A stretch of 64,000 nt of DNA from Comamonas thiooxydans (GTDB lineage: Bacteria; Pseudomonadota; Gammaproteobacteria; Burkholderiales; Burkholderiaceae_C), in contig NZ_BBVD01000002.1 in NCBI RefSeq assembly GCF_000964545.1, forward strand, positions 62,001 through 126,000, read 5' to 3'. The notes under the pieces are model-generated. The model was not told the origin of the DNA, did no database searches, and saw only the letters and a program-made list of their open reading frames with translations. A program made the translations under genes and the position numbers. Shown here in pieces: positions 50,497 to 59,300 of this stretch (positions are counted from its first letter, which is position 1; the number at the start of each line of letters is the position of its first letter).

Positions 50497-51984
50497 ATGC
50501 TCAATCGCCGCTCCTTGCTGGCCAGCTCGGCTGCCAGCTTGCCCTTGTTCGCTGCCTGGCCTGCCATGGCCCAGGCCAAGAAAGACAGTGTCACGCTGGC
50601 CATGACGCTGGAGCCGCCAGGACTGGACCCCACGGCCGGGGCTGCTTCCTCGATTGCAGAAGTCGTGCTCTACAACGTGTTTGAGACGCTGACCAAGATC
50701 AACTCCGACGGCAGCGTCTCGCCTCTGCTGGCCGAAAGCTGGGAAGTCTCGTCCGATCTCAAGACCTATACCTTTCGCCTGCGCAAGGATGTGAAGTTCC
50801 AGAACGGAGAGCCCTTCAACGCTGCTGCCGTCAAGTTCTCGTTCGACCGCGCGGCCGCCGACAAAAGCACCAACAAGGACAAGCGCACCTTTGCCAATCT
50901 GAGCACCAAGGTCACCGACGAGCATACGGTGGTGCTGACCAACCAGGAAATCGATCCCGACTTTCTGTTCATGATGGGTCAGGCAACCTCCATCGTTGTC
51001 GAACCCAAGAGCGTCACCACCAACGCCAGCAAGCCCGTGGGCACCGGCCCCTACAAGCTGGCGGCCTGGGCCAAGGGCGCATCGGTCACGCTGACCGCCT
51101 GGCCCGGCTATCGCTCGGCACAGAGCATTCGCATCAAGCGCGCCGTGTTCCGCTTCATCCCCGACCCTGCAGCACAGGTTGCAGCCCTGCTGGCCGGCGA
51201 TGTCGATGCCTTCCCGCGCGTCTCGCCACGCAGCGTGCCCCAGTTCAAAGCCAATGCCCGCTTTCAGGTGGTGGTGAGCAACTCGCGCGCCAAGACCATT
51301 CTGGCCATCAACAATGCGCGAAAGCCGCTCAGCGATATCCGCGTGCGCCGTGCCATTGCCGCCGCCATCGATCGCAAGGCCGTGATTGCCGGTGCCGCCG
51401 ATGGCTATGGCGTGCCCATCGGCAGCTACTATGTGCCCACGGCCTTTGGCTATGTGGACACCACAGGTGTCAACCCCTTTGACCTGGAAAAAGCCAAGGC
51501 TTTGATGGCTGAAGCTGGCGTCAAGACCCCGCTGACGCTGACCATGACGCTGCCGCCCGCGCCCTATGCGCGCCAAGGCGGTGAGTTGATTGCAGCCCAG
51601 CTGGCCAAGATCGGCATCCAGCTCAAGCTGCAGAATGTGGAATGGGCACAGTGGCTGTCGGGCACCTACACCAACAAGAACTACGACCTGACCATCATTT
51701 CGCATGTGGAGCCGTTTGATCTGGGCAACTTTGCCAAGCCCGATTACTACTGGGGCTACCAGTCCCAGGAATTCAACGAACTTTTCGACAAGATCAAGCA
51801 CACACCGCGCCCCGCCGACCGCGCACGCCTGCTTGGCGATGCCCAGCGCCTGCTGGCGCATGATTCGGTGCACGGCTTTCTCTACACCCCGCAGTGGGTG
51901 ACCGTGGCAAACAAGAAGCTGCGCGGGCTGTGGAAGGACATGCCGGTGTTTGTGAATGACTTGTCTGCTCTATCCTGGGGATAA
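50497..51984 (+). CDS. ABC transporter substrate-binding protein (DppA/OppA family)
   Basis: A 495-residue periplasmic binding protein of the SBP_bac_5 family. The signal peptide is N-R-R-S-L-L-A followed by a hydrophobic core and AWPAMAQAK; the twin Arg suggests, but does not prove, export by Tat. The family segment LAESWEVSSDLKTYTFRLRKDVKFQNGEPF is present, as is AAIDRKAVI. The ATG at 50497 is chosen as the start of the signal peptide. It lies last in the cluster after a 171-base gap, in which no promoter or terminator could be recognised. Confidence 0.92.
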   Translation: MLNRRSLLASSAASLPLFAAWPAMAQAKKDSVTLAMTLEPPGLDPTAGAASSIAEVVLYNVFETLTKINSDGSVSPLLAESWEVSSDLKTYTFRLRKDVKFQNGEPFNAAAVKFSFDRAAADKSTNKDKRTFANLSTKVTDEHTVVLTNQEIDPDFLFMMGQATSIVVEPKSVTTNASKPVGTGPYKLAAWAKGASVTLTAWPGYRSAQSIRIKRAVFRFIPDPAAQVAALLAGDVDAFPRVSPRSVPQFKANARFQVVVSNSRAKTILAINNARKPLSDIRVRRAIAAAIDRKAVIAGAADGYGVPIGSYYVPTAFGYVDTTGVNPFDLEKAKALMAEAGVKTPLTLTMTLPPAPYARQGGELIAAQLAKIGIQLKLQNVEWAQWLSGTYTNKNYDLTIISHVEPFDLGNFAKPDYYWGYQSQEFNELFDKIKHTPRPADRARLLGDAQRLLAHDSVHGFLYTPQWVTVANKKLRGLWKDMPVFVNDLSALSWG

Positions 51985-51991
51985 GAACGAC

Positions 51992-52113
51992 AAGCCCCCT
52001 TGAGGCGCCATGCGCCTTCCCCCTGGCCGGCCGCCCCTCTCTCTACGTGCTTCGCACACTATGGGAGGGGGGCGGAGGGGGGCGACAGCCTCGCTGCGGG
52101 GCGTTGCAGCCGG
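51992..52113 (+). repeat. Interrupted copy of a comamonad intergenic repeat (copy A)
   Basis: The left part AAGCCCCCTTGAGGCGCCATGCGCCTTCCCCCT and the right part (about 52070-52113: GGGAGGGGGGCGGAGGG, then CGACAGCCTCGCTGCGGGGC) match the two halves of copies B and C, separated here by about 45 extra bases containing a hairpin near TGCTTCGCA. Located 8 bases after the binding-protein stop. Confidence 0.6.
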
Positions 52114-52174
52114 CACAGGCCCTTCCTCGCTGTCCTGGCCTTTTGAGTCGCGCCAGTTTTAAGAGTGTTTGCCT

Positions 52175-52822
52175 CTAGCGTTGCACCATCACAAGACGAA
52201 GTGCGAGCGCACCGAAAACGGTCGCAGCAATGCGGTTCAGCCAGCGCTGGGCGCGCACGGAGCGCTGCAGGATCTGGCCAAAGAGCCCCGAGAAACAGGC
52301 GATAGAGCCAAAGACCAGCCAAGCTGCTGCCATGAAGACGCTGCCCAGCACCATGACCTGCACTGGCACGCTGCCGCGAGCGGGGTCGGCAAACTGAGGC
52401 AAAAAGGCCAGAAAGAAGATCAGCACCTTGGGGTTTGTCAGGTTCATGACCACGCCTCTGCCCACCCAGCCCATGGCGGAGCGCAGAGTCAGCACATCAC
52501 GCTGCTCCTGCGCCTTGGCACTTTCTTCGACGCTGACCGGCGCATGCCATGCGCCCCAGGCCAGATAGGCCAGATAGGCGGCGCCGCAGAGCTTGAGCGC
52601 CGTGAACAGCATGGGCGATGTGGCCACCACGGCCGCCAGCCCCAGTGCCACGGCGGCCGTATGTCCGACAATGCCCAGACACAGGCCCAGCACCACGCAC
52701 AGCCCCACGCGCCAGCCGCGCTGTGCCGATTGCACCAGCACAAACAGGTTGTCGGGGCCGGGGCTCAGGCCCAGCAGCAGGGCCACGCTAAAGAATGTGA
52801 TCAGGACTTCCCAGGTCGGCAT
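52175..52822 (-). CDS. LysE family amino-acid exporter
   Basis: A 215-residue membrane protein with about six hydrophobic segments. The N-terminal FFSVALLLGLSPGPDNLFVLVQSAQRGWRVGLCVVLG carries the family motif GPDNL. LysE/RhtB proteins export amino acids or related compounds; the substrate is unknown. Transcribed alone on the minus strand. Confidence 0.92.
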   Translation of the reverse strand: MPTWEVLITFFSVALLLGLSPGPDNLFVLVQSAQRGWRVGLCVVLGLCLGIVGHTAAVALGLAAVVATSPMLFTALKLCGAAYLAYLAWGAWHAPVSVEESAKAQEQRDVLTLRSAMGWVGRGVVMNLTNPKVLIFFLAFLPQFADPARGSVPVQVMVLGSVFMAAAWLVFGSIACFSGLFGQILQRSVRAQRWLNRIAATVFGALALRLVMVQR

Positions 52823-52842
52823 TTTCAGCTCTCTTCAAAAAC

Positions 52843-52881
52843 AATAGCTATTTGCGATTCATCGACAAGGGCTACAGGCCT
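52843..52881. repeat. Degenerate AATAGCT-type intergenic repeat
   Basis: AATAGCTATTTGCGATTCATCGACAA followed by GGGCTACAGGC has the AATAGCT start and broken second arm of the repeat group seen at 24466-24545. The pairing is poor, so it is probably a decayed copy. Confidence 0.35.
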
Positions 52882-52900
52882 TTTCGACAAACGACTCACT

Positions 52901-53791
52901 TCAACCCAGCCCCAGTGCCGTCACGCCCAGGGCAATCATCACGGCCCCGGCAATGCGCAGGGCCCGGTCGCCCTCGCCCAGCAACCTGCCGCCGATCAGG
53001 GCTGCGAACAACATGGACACCTCGCGCGCCGGTGCGACATGGGAGATGGGCGCGCTTTGCACGGCATAGAGCACCAGTACATAGGCAATGGGGCTGAAGA
53101 AAGCCACCACGGCCGCATAGCGCCACTGCAGACGCCACAGGCGCTTGGTCTCGGGCCAGTCCCGGGCGGCCAGCGGCGCCAGAATCACCAGCCGGATCAG
53201 GTTGCCCATATAGTCCACCAGAATCGGCGACATCAGCAGCATCTTGACGGCATAGCTGTCCACCACGGTGTAGCTGGCAATGAACAAGCCCGTCAGCAGG
53301 CCGTAGTAGAGGCCCGCCAGCACACGCTGACGCGCCTCCAGGTCCTGTCCGTCGCGAATGGCCACGATCATGCGCGGACCGCCCGCGATCAGGAACACGC
53401 CCAGCACCACGCCCGCAATGCCGGCAGCCCCCAGCGTTGAAATCTGTTCCCCCAAAAACATCACCGCCACCAGCGATGAGATCAGTGGCCCGCTGCCGCG
53501 CGCCAGCGGATAGACCACGGTGAGATCGGCCACGCGGTAGCCACGCAGCAGCACCACGAAATAAGCCACATGCAGCACGGCGCTGGCGGTGACGAAGGCC
53601 CACTCCATCCAGCCCCAGCCCGGCACCACATCCTTGCCCAGCCACCAGCCCAGCGGCAGCCAGATGACGGCATTGCAAATGGCGGTGTAGAGCGAAAAAC
53701 GGGCATCTCCGCCCGCCTTCTTGGCCACGATATTCCAGCCCGAATGAATCAGGCCGGCCAGAATGATAAGAGTGAACGCTTGCAGGGACAT
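52901..53791 (-). CDS. EamA/DMT family transporter
   Basis: A 296-residue membrane protein with about ten hydrophobic segments in two EamA repeats. Typical features are the N-terminal LIILAGLIHSGWNIVAKKAGGDARFSLY, VVYPLARGSGPLISSLVAVMFLGE in repeat one, and SMLFAALIGGRLLGEGD in repeat two. Such proteins export or import metabolites; the substrate cannot be inferred. Transcribed alone. Confidence 0.9.
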   Translation of the reverse strand: MSLQAFTLIILAGLIHSGWNIVAKKAGGDARFSLYTAICNAVIWLPLGWWLGKDVVPGWGWMEWAFVTASAVLHVAYFVVLLRGYRVADLTVVYPLARGSGPLISSLVAVMFLGEQISTLGAAGIAGVVLGVFLIAGGPRMIVAIRDGQDLEARQRVLAGLYYGLLTGLFIASYTVVDSYAVKMLLMSPILVDYMGNLIRLVILAPLAARDWPETKRLWRLQWRYAAVVAFFSPIAYVLVLYAVQSAPISHVAPAREVSMLFAALIGGRLLGEGDRALRIAGAVMIALGVTALGLG

Positions 53792-53807
53792 GAGAGCCGG
53801 AAATGCA

Positions 53808-53834
53808 AAAGGCCGCGCGATGCGCAGCCTTTTG
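53808..53834 (-). terminator. Hairpin downstream of folE
   Basis: AAAAGGC-N13-GCCTTTT with an inner GCGC/GCGC pair gives a bidirectional hairpin with T run. It lies about 150 bases after the folE stop and 17 bases upstream of the EamA transporter start, and may end the folE transcript. Confidence 0.55.
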
Positions 53835-53916
53835 AAAGGAAAAATTCAGTGCTTCATCTGGCCGAACATGGCCAGTGCGTGATGAAACTGGCGCAGCACA
53901 TGTGAGAGACGCCAAG

Positions 53917-53981
53917 CAAGGGCCGCCCCGCAGTGAAGGCGTCGTCCCCCCTCGGGGGAAGGCGCGAAGCGCCACAGGGGG
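53917..53981 (-). repeat. Comamonad intergenic repeat (copy B)
   Basis: Read on the minus strand: CCCCCTGTGGCGCTTCGCGCC, then TTCCCCCGAGGGGGGACGACG and CCTTCACTGCGGGGCGGCCCTTG. It contains two small hairpins (GGCGC/GCGCC and CCCCC/GGGGG). It begins about 5 bases after the folE stop. Confidence 0.75.
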
Positions 53982-53986
53982 ATCAT

Positions 53987-54688
53987 TTACTTGCGGGCTG
54001 CTATGAGCGACAGGAATTCGCGGCGCAGTTCGGAGTTGGTGAGGAAAGCGCCGCGCATGACGGAATTCAGCATCTTGGAATCCATCTCGCGCACGCCGCG
54101 CCAGGACATGCAGAAATGCGAGGCTTCCATGACCACGGCCAGCCCGTCGGGTCGGGTCTTGTCCATGATCAGGTCGGCCAGCTGGATGATGGCCTCTTCC
54201 TGAATCTGCGGGCGACCCATGATCCAGTCCACCAGACGCGCGTACTTGGACAGACCGATCACATTGGTGTTCTTGTTGGGCAGCACGCCGATCCAGATCT
54301 TGCCGATCACGGGACACAGGTGGTGGCTGCAGGCGCTGCGCACGGTGATCGGACCGACGATCATCAGCTCGTTCAAGTGTTCGGCGTTGGGGAATTCGGT
54401 GATGGCCGGCTGATGCACATAACGGCCGCGGAACACCTCATTCACATACATCTTGGCCACACGGCGGGCCGTGGCGCGCGTGTTGTGGTCGTGCACGGTG
54501 TCGATGACCATGGAGTCGAGCACGCCCTGCATCTTCTCCTGCACCTCGTCCAGCAGCTTCTCCAGCTCGCCGGGCTCGATGAATTCGGCAATATTGTCGT
54601 TGGCGTGGAAACGTTTTTTAGCTGCCTGCAGCCGCTCGCGGATCTTGACCGAAACGGGTGTTCCTTCGGCTGAGTTGTCTTTTTTCAT
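53987..54688 (-). CDS. folE: GTP cyclohydrolase I
   Basis: A 233-residue GTP cyclohydrolase I. Zinc and substrate motifs are in VRSACSHHLCPVIGKIWIGVLPN and the C-terminal GLAVVMEASHFCMSWRGVRE. It converts GTP to dihydroneopterin triphosphate, first step of folate synthesis; NudB, which removes pyrophosphate from that product, is encoded at 55694-56197. The start may be the ATG at 54688 (KKDNSAEG) or at 54709, seven codons upstream; neither has a clear ribosome site. Between folE and the phosphodiesterase is a 226-base gap with hairpins but no gene. Confidence 0.95.
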   Translation of the reverse strand: MKKDNSAEGTPVSVKIRERLQAAKKRFHANDNIAEFIEPGELEKLLDEVQEKMQGVLDSMVIDTVHDHNTRATARRVAKMYVNEVFRGRYVHQPAITEFPNAEHLNELMIVGPITVRSACSHHLCPVIGKIWIGVLPNKNTNVIGLSKYARLVDWIMGRPQIQEEAIIQLADLIMDKTRPDGLAVVMEASHFCMSWRGVREMDSKMLNSVMRGAFLTNSELRREFLSLIAARK

Positions 54689-54871
54689 GTCGGCGAGATC
54701 TCTGAACATCCAAGAATGGTACCAGTGAATCAACTTCCCGAAGCTACAAAGGATTTGCCGTCCAGATGCATGTTTACAAGGCATTGGAAGCTATGGTTTC
54801 AGGAGCAATCTCAAAATAAGCATGCACCCGACCGGAGACAACGAGCAAGCGCCGCCACGCGGCGAGGCTGT

Positions 54872-54896
54872 CGCGCCCGCCCGAGCAGCGGGCGCG
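54872..54896 (-). terminator. Hairpin downstream of the EEP-family gene
   Basis: CGCGCCCGC-N7-GCGGGCGCG is a perfect 9-bp G+C stem 19 bases after the phosphodiesterase stop on the minus strand. No T run follows, so it is a possible rather than a clear terminator. Confidence 0.55.
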
Positions 54897-54914
54897 GGGC
54901 CGGGCTCAGGGCCG

Positions 54915-55679
54915 CTACAGCTTGAACTCTGCGATCAGCGGCAGATGATCCGACATGCGCCACCAGATGCGCCCCTTGGGCACCTGCAGCCCCAGCGGGG
55001 TCAGGCCGCGCACATAGATATGGTCGAGCTGCGCAATCGGCAGCCGCGAAGGATAGGTCAGAATGCCCTGCGTTTCCTCGTACTCGAACAGGCCGAAACC
55101 CGCCAGCATGCGCTTGATCTGGTTGCCCCAGTCATTGAAGTCGCCCGCCACCACCAGCGGCGCATTGGGCGGCACCTCGCGCTCGATGAAACGCTGCAGC
55201 AGTGCAATCTGGCGAATGCGGCTGCCCGGAATCAGACCCAGGTGCACGACGATGGAGTGCACGCGCTTGCCGTGGATGTCCAGCTCCACATGCAGCAGGC
55301 CGCGCTGCTCGAAGCGATGGTCAGAGATGTCCTCGTGCTGGTAGCCGATCACCGGCCAGCGACTGAGCAGCGCATTGCCGTGCTCGCCGTCCCGGGTATA
55401 GGCATTGGTCAGATAGACGGACTCGTAGCCTTCGGGAGCCAGATACTCGGCCTGAGGCACATTGGGCCAGCGGTCGAAATACTGCTCCTCCTTGCGGTTC
55501 ATCTTGCGAACCTCCTGAAGGCAGACGATGTCCGCATCGAGCTGCTCCACCGCGAGTCCCAGATTGTGAATCTCCAGCCTCCTGGCAGGGCCCAGGCCCT
55601 GCACACCCTTGTGAATGTTGTAGGTGGCCACGCGCAGGATCTGCGGCTCTGGCGGCGTAAACAACTGAACTTCAGACAT
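54915..55679 (-). CDS. Endonuclease/exonuclease/phosphatase family protein
   Basis: A 254-residue EEP-fold protein. Conserved sites are VATYNIHKG (Asn), DIVCLQEVRKM (Glu, metal ligand), VHLGLIPGSR (His), VVAGDFNDWG (Asp/Asn) and LDHIYVRG...SDHLPLIAEF (final Asp-His). The substrate could be nucleic acid or phospholipid; cardiolipin synthase C neighbours are common in this branch but none is seen here. A TTG 18 bases upstream overlaps the nudB stop and is an alternative start. It follows nudB in the same orientation. Confidence 0.87.
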   Translation of the reverse strand: MSEVQLFTPPEPQILRVATYNIHKGVQGLGPARRLEIHNLGLAVEQLDADIVCLQEVRKMNRKEEQYFDRWPNVPQAEYLAPEGYESVYLTNAYTRDGEHGNALLSRWPVIGYQHEDISDHRFEQRGLLHVELDIHGKRVHSIVVHLGLIPGSRIRQIALLQRFIEREVPPNAPLVVAGDFNDWGNQIKRMLAGFGLFEYEETQGILTYPSRLPIAQLDHIYVRGLTPLGLQVPKGRIWWRMSDHLPLIAEFKL

Positions 55680-55693
55680 AGGCACTGTGGGTT

Positions 55694-56197
55694 TCAAGGC
55701 TGTTGCCTGCAGCGGCGCTCGACCAGCGCCGGCTCGAAGCGCGGCAACAGCAAAATAGCTTCTGCGTTGGAAGAAGAAAAGCAGCGCTGGGCTGCCTCAC
55801 GCCAATCATGCCAATCATGTGCGGTGTGCTCCCGGGGATTCAAGTGCACGCTCATGTGAAGTGGCACACGAAGGCCGAAGACACGCTCCTGGTTATGGCT
55901 GACGCCCGGCGCGTAACGATGCAGCCATTGCGGATAGATGGCGTAGACGTTCTCGAGTTCCCAATCGGTCAGGCAACACTCCGGCGCCAGCGCATCGATG
56001 CCGGTTTCCTCGAGCACCTCGCGCACGGCGGTTTCATGCCAGTCCTCGTCCAGGCTGTCCTTGCTGCCCGTGACGGATTGCCAGAAAGGCTCTCCCTCGG
56101 GCGCGGCAATGCTTCGACGCAGCAGCAACACCTGCCCGTCTTCACGGTAGATCACGACCAGCACGGACTGCGGAATCTTGTAGGGCCTGGCTTCCAT
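55694..56197 (-). CDS. nudB: Dihydroneopterin triphosphate diphosphatase
   Basis: A 167-residue Nudix hydrolase. The Nudix box is GSKDSLDEDWHETAVREVLEETGID. The N-terminal KIPQSVLVVIYREDGQVLLLRR matches NudB. It removes pyrophosphate from dihydroneopterin triphosphate in folate synthesis, downstream of FolE, which is encoded 1 kb away. The gene lies downstream of aspS, separated by 243 bases containing a terminator. Confidence 0.88.
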   Translation of the reverse strand: MEARPYKIPQSVLVVIYREDGQVLLLRRSIAAPEGEPFWQSVTGSKDSLDEDWHETAVREVLEETGIDALAPECCLTDWELENVYAIYPQWLHRYAPGVSHNQERVFGLRVPLHMSVHLNPREHTAHDWHDWREAAQRCFSSSNAEAILLLPRFEPALVERRCRQQP

Positions 56198-56294
56198 CGC
56201 AGCATATTAGCGCGGCCAGCATGACAGCAGGCTGAGTCGCCCTGCTGCTTGATAGCCATCAATATTCATAGCTTCAACCGCTCTCCATTCATTG

Positions 56295-56320
56295 AATTCA
56301 GACTGATAACCATCTGAATT
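56295..56320. repeat. Small inverted repeat in the aspS-nudB gap
   Basis: AATTCAGA-N10-TCTGAATT, a perfect 8-bp inverted repeat in the 243-base gap between aspS and nudB. It might be a regulatory site or weak hairpin; no regulator is indicated. Confidence 0.35.
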
Positions 56321-56362
56321 TCAAGATTGACAGGCGCAAGCAGCTCCCGATTTCAAAGCAAC

Positions 56363-56395
56363 AAAAAAGCGCCAGCCGCTTTCGCGAACTGGCGC
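56363..56395 (-). terminator. Rho-independent terminator of aspS
   Basis: On the minus strand GCGCCAG-N13-CTGGCGC is followed by six T. It lies about 46 bases after the aspS stop and after a second hairpin, GTGAACAGC-N7-GCTGTTCAC (56402-56426). Confidence 0.85.
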
Positions 56396-56440
56396 CCGGC
56401 GGTGAACAGCGACCGGCGCTGTTCACGGGGAGCTTGGGAA

Positions 56441-58246
56441 TCAAGCCTCGGTGGTGACCACCATGGGGTTGCGCAGCTTGATGTGCAGCTCGCGCAGCTG
56501 CTTCTCGTCCACAGGCGAGGGAGCCTGGGTCAGCAGATCCTGGGCGCGCTGTGTCTTGGGGAAGGCAATCACGTCGCGGATGGAGTCGGAGCCGGTCATC
56601 AGCGTGATCAGACGATCCAGGCCGAAGGCCAGACCGCCGTGGGGAGGCGCACCGTACTGCAGCGCGTCCAGCAGATAGCCGAACTTGGCACGTTGCTGCT
56701 CGGGCGTGATGTTCAGGGCTTCGAACACCTTGGCCTGCACGTCGGCACGGTGGATACGCACCGAGCCGCCGCCCAGCTCCCAGCCGTTCAGAACCATGTC
56801 GTAGGCCTTGGCAATGCACTTGCCTGGATCGGTGTCCATCAGGTCTTCGTGACCATCCTTGGGCGAGGTGAAGGGGTGGTGCACGGCCACCCAGCGGCCG
56901 CTGTCCTCGTCATGTTCGAACATGGGGAAGTCCACCACCCACAGAGGCGCCCACTTGTCTTCGAACAGGCCGCTCTTCTTGCCGAATTCGCTGTGGCCGA
57001 CCTTCAGGCGCAGGGCGCCGATGGAGTCGTTGACGATCTTTTCCTTGTCGGCGCCGAAGAACAGCAGGTCGCCATCCTGTGCACCGGTGCGCTTGACGAT
57101 TTCGGCCAGCGCTGCATCGTGCAGGTTCTTGACGATGGGCGACTGCAGGCCTTCACGGCCCTTGGCCACTTCGTTGACCTTGATCCAGGCCAGGCCCTTG
57201 GCACCGTAGATCTTGACGAACTCGGTGTAGCCGTCGATCTCGCCACGCGAGATGGCAGCGCCGCCGGGCACGCGCAGGGCCACGACACGGCCGCCCTTGG
57301 TGGTGGCGGGGGTGGAGAAGACCTTGAAGTCCACATCGCCCATGATGTCGGTCAGCTCGGTGAACTCCAGCTTGACGCGCAGGTCGGGCTTGTCCGAACC
57401 GAAGCGGAAGGCCGCATCCTGGTAGGTCATGATGGGGAACTCGCCCAGATCCACGTTCAACTGGGTCTGGAACACTTCCTTGATCATGCGCTGGAAGATG
57501 GCGCGGATTTCCTCTTCGTTCAGGAAGGAGGTTTCGCAGTCGATCTGCGTGAATTCGGGCTGACGATCAGCGCGCAGGTCTTCGTCGCGGAAGCACTTGG
57601 TGATCTGGTAGTAGCGGTCGAAGCCCGAGACCATCAGCATCTGCTTGTACAGCTGGGGCGACTGGGGCAGCGCGAAGAATTCGCCGTCATGCACACGCGA
57701 GGGCACGAGGTAGTCGCGGGCGCCCTCAGGCGTGGACTTGCCCAGCATGGGGGTCTCGATGTCGATGAAGCCTTCCTTGTCGAGGAAGTTGCGCACCTGG
57801 ATGGCGGTCTTGTAACGCAGCATCATATTGCGCTGCATCACGGGACGACGCAGATCCATCACGCGATTCGTGAGGCGCACGGTTTCCGACAGATTGTCAT
57901 CGTCCAGCTGGAAAGGAGGCGTGACGGAAGCGTTGAGCACGTTCAGCTCATGGCACAGCACTTCGATCTGACCGCTCTTGAGCTTGTCGTTGGTAGTGCC
58001 GGCGGGACGCGCACGCACCACACCCTTGACCTGCACGCAGAACTCGTTGCGCACGTCTTCGGCCACCTTGAACATCTCGGCGCGGTCGGGGTCGCAGACC
58101 ACCTGCACATAGCCTTCACGGTCGCGCAGGTCGATGAAGATCACGCCACCATGGTCACGGCGGCGATTCACCCAGCCGCACAGGGTCACGGTTTCGCCCA
58201 TTTGGGCTTCGGTCACCAGACCGCAGTATTGAGAACGCATTGCCAT
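56441..58246 (-). CDS. aspS: Aspartate--tRNA(Asp/Asn) ligase
   Basis: A 601-residue class II aspartyl-tRNA synthetase. The OB-fold (1-105) binds the anticodon; motif 2 is ITKCFRDEDLRADRQPEFTQID, and motif 3 is GLAFGLDRLITL. The bacterial insertion domain (GAD) lies at about 290-420. His32 (in RRRDHGGV) and Gly83 (in RPAGTT) correspond to His31 and Gly82 of the Pseudomonas aeruginosa enzyme, residues tied to relaxed tRNA specificity, so it likely also charges tRNA-Asn with Asp for amidation by GatCAB. It is last in an FmdB-DUF502-aspS operon (19- and 15-base gaps). Confidence 0.96.
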   Translation of the reverse strand: MAMRSQYCGLVTEAQMGETVTLCGWVNRRRDHGGVIFIDLRDREGYVQVVCDPDRAEMFKVAEDVRNEFCVQVKGVVRARPAGTTNDKLKSGQIEVLCHELNVLNASVTPPFQLDDDNLSETVRLTNRVMDLRRPVMQRNMMLRYKTAIQVRNFLDKEGFIDIETPMLGKSTPEGARDYLVPSRVHDGEFFALPQSPQLYKQMLMVSGFDRYYQITKCFRDEDLRADRQPEFTQIDCETSFLNEEEIRAIFQRMIKEVFQTQLNVDLGEFPIMTYQDAAFRFGSDKPDLRVKLEFTELTDIMGDVDFKVFSTPATTKGGRVVALRVPGGAAISRGEIDGYTEFVKIYGAKGLAWIKVNEVAKGREGLQSPIVKNLHDAALAEIVKRTGAQDGDLLFFGADKEKIVNDSIGALRLKVGHSEFGKKSGLFEDKWAPLWVVDFPMFEHDEDSGRWVAVHHPFTSPKDGHEDLMDTDPGKCIAKAYDMVLNGWELGGGSVRIHRADVQAKVFEALNITPEQQRAKFGYLLDALQYGAPPHGGLAFGLDRLITLMTGSDSIRDVIAFPKTQRAQDLLTQAPSPVDEKQLRELHIKLRNPMVVTTEA

Positions 58247-58264
58247 GAAAATTCTTCCTGCACC

Positions 58265-58909
58265 TTAGGGGTGCGACAAGGTTGTTTGTTTGGATTCTTC
58301 GATCAGGGCGAGGTCTGGCGGAGCCACCACGCCCATCGAAACAATGTATTTGAGCGCCGCATCCACGCTCATTTCCAGCTCGATGCACTCGCTCTTGCGC
58401 ACCAGCACGAAGTAACCCCCTGTGGGGTTGGGCGTGGTGGGCACGAAGACGCTCACATATTCATCGCGCAGCAAAGCCGCCACTTCACCGCTGGGCTGGC
58501 CTGTGACGAAAGCCACGGTCCATACGCCCTCGCGCGGCCACTGCACCAGCACTGCCGTGCGAAAAGCGTTGCCGCTGTCGGAGAACACGGTGTCCGAGAC
58601 CTGCTTGACGCTGGAATAGATGGAGCGCACCACGGGAATGCGACGCACCAGCGCATCACCCCAGCCCACCAGCTTGCGGCCGATGAAATTGCTGGCAATG
58701 CCGCCCACGAGCAGCAGAATCAGCAAGGTCAGAATAACGCCAAAGCCCGGAATATGCATGCCCAGCAATCTGTCGGGCTGCCAGGCCTCGGGAAGAATGG
58801 CCAGCGTCTGATCAAGCGTTCCGATGATCCAGTTGAGCACGCCCAGCGTGATCACCAGGGGAACGATGACCAGCAAACCGGCAATCAGCCACTTGCGCAA
58901 TGCAGACAT
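58265..58909 (-). CDS. DUF502 family membrane protein
   Basis: A 214-residue protein. Two membrane helices near 8-28 and 50-75 are followed by a conserved domain with GWGDALVRRIPVVRSIYSSVKQVSDT and VFVPTTPNPTGGYFVLV, typical of DUF502. The function is unknown. The pairing with fmdB and aspS is conserved in Burkholderiales. Confidence 0.9.
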   Translation of the reverse strand: MSALRKWLIAGLLVIVPLVITLGVLNWIIGTLDQTLAILPEAWQPDRLLGMHIPGFGVILTLLILLLVGGIASNFIGRKLVGWGDALVRRIPVVRSIYSSVKQVSDTVFSDSGNAFRTAVLVQWPREGVWTVAFVTGQPSGEVAALLRDEYVSVFVPTTPNPTGGYFVLVRKSECIELEMSVDAALKYIVSMGVVAPPDLALIEESKQTTLSHP

Positions 58910-58923
58910 AGTGTGGGTAAGCC

Positions 58924-59199
58924 TCAGGAATTGGCGGGCGCAGGGGCAGGGGCAGCTGCTGCAGGTGCAGCGGCACTGTCACTGGATGAAGAGGTGCTTG
59001 CAGCCGGCTTGCTGCCGCTGTTCTTGAAGTCCGTGGCATACCAGCCAGAACCCTTGAGCTGAAAGCCCGGAGCGGTGAGCTGCTTGGAAAAGGCCTCGGC
59101 CCCGCAAGCTGGGCACACGGTCAGCGGCGCGTCCGAGATTTTCTGCAGCACATCCTTGGCGTGACCGCAGGAGCCACACTTGTATGCATAGATAGGCAT
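58924..59199 (-). CDS. FmdB family zinc-ribbon protein
   Basis: A 91-residue protein. The N-terminal zinc ribbon (YAYKCGSCGHAKD, then VCPACGAEAF) has the four Cys of the FmdB family. The C-terminus is Ser/Ala/Pro-rich and disordered. The family is linked by name to formamidase regulation but its function is unsettled. The ATG at 59199 begins the canonical PIYAYKC motif; an in-frame ATG at 59304 is not plausible. Confidence 0.92.
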   Translation of the reverse strand: MPIYAYKCGSCGHAKDVLQKISDAPLTVCPACGAEAFSKQLTAPGFQLKGSGWYATDFKNSGSKPAASTSSSSDSAAAPAAAAPAPAPANS

Positions 59200-59300
59200 A
59201 GCGCTAAAAACGGAGAAAGTGCAAAAACCCTCAATTATAGGCGCCGCCCCTGGTTTTGCTGCGCTGCGCAAGCAAGCCCCGGTGCAGCCGGTTTGCTCTC

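Noticed and set aside
56327..59062. 911-residue open frame on the plus strand
   Set aside because: It is antisense to aspS and the DUF502 and fmdB genes, which have clear motifs. The His/Gln/Val-rich composition is that of a reverse-frame shadow.
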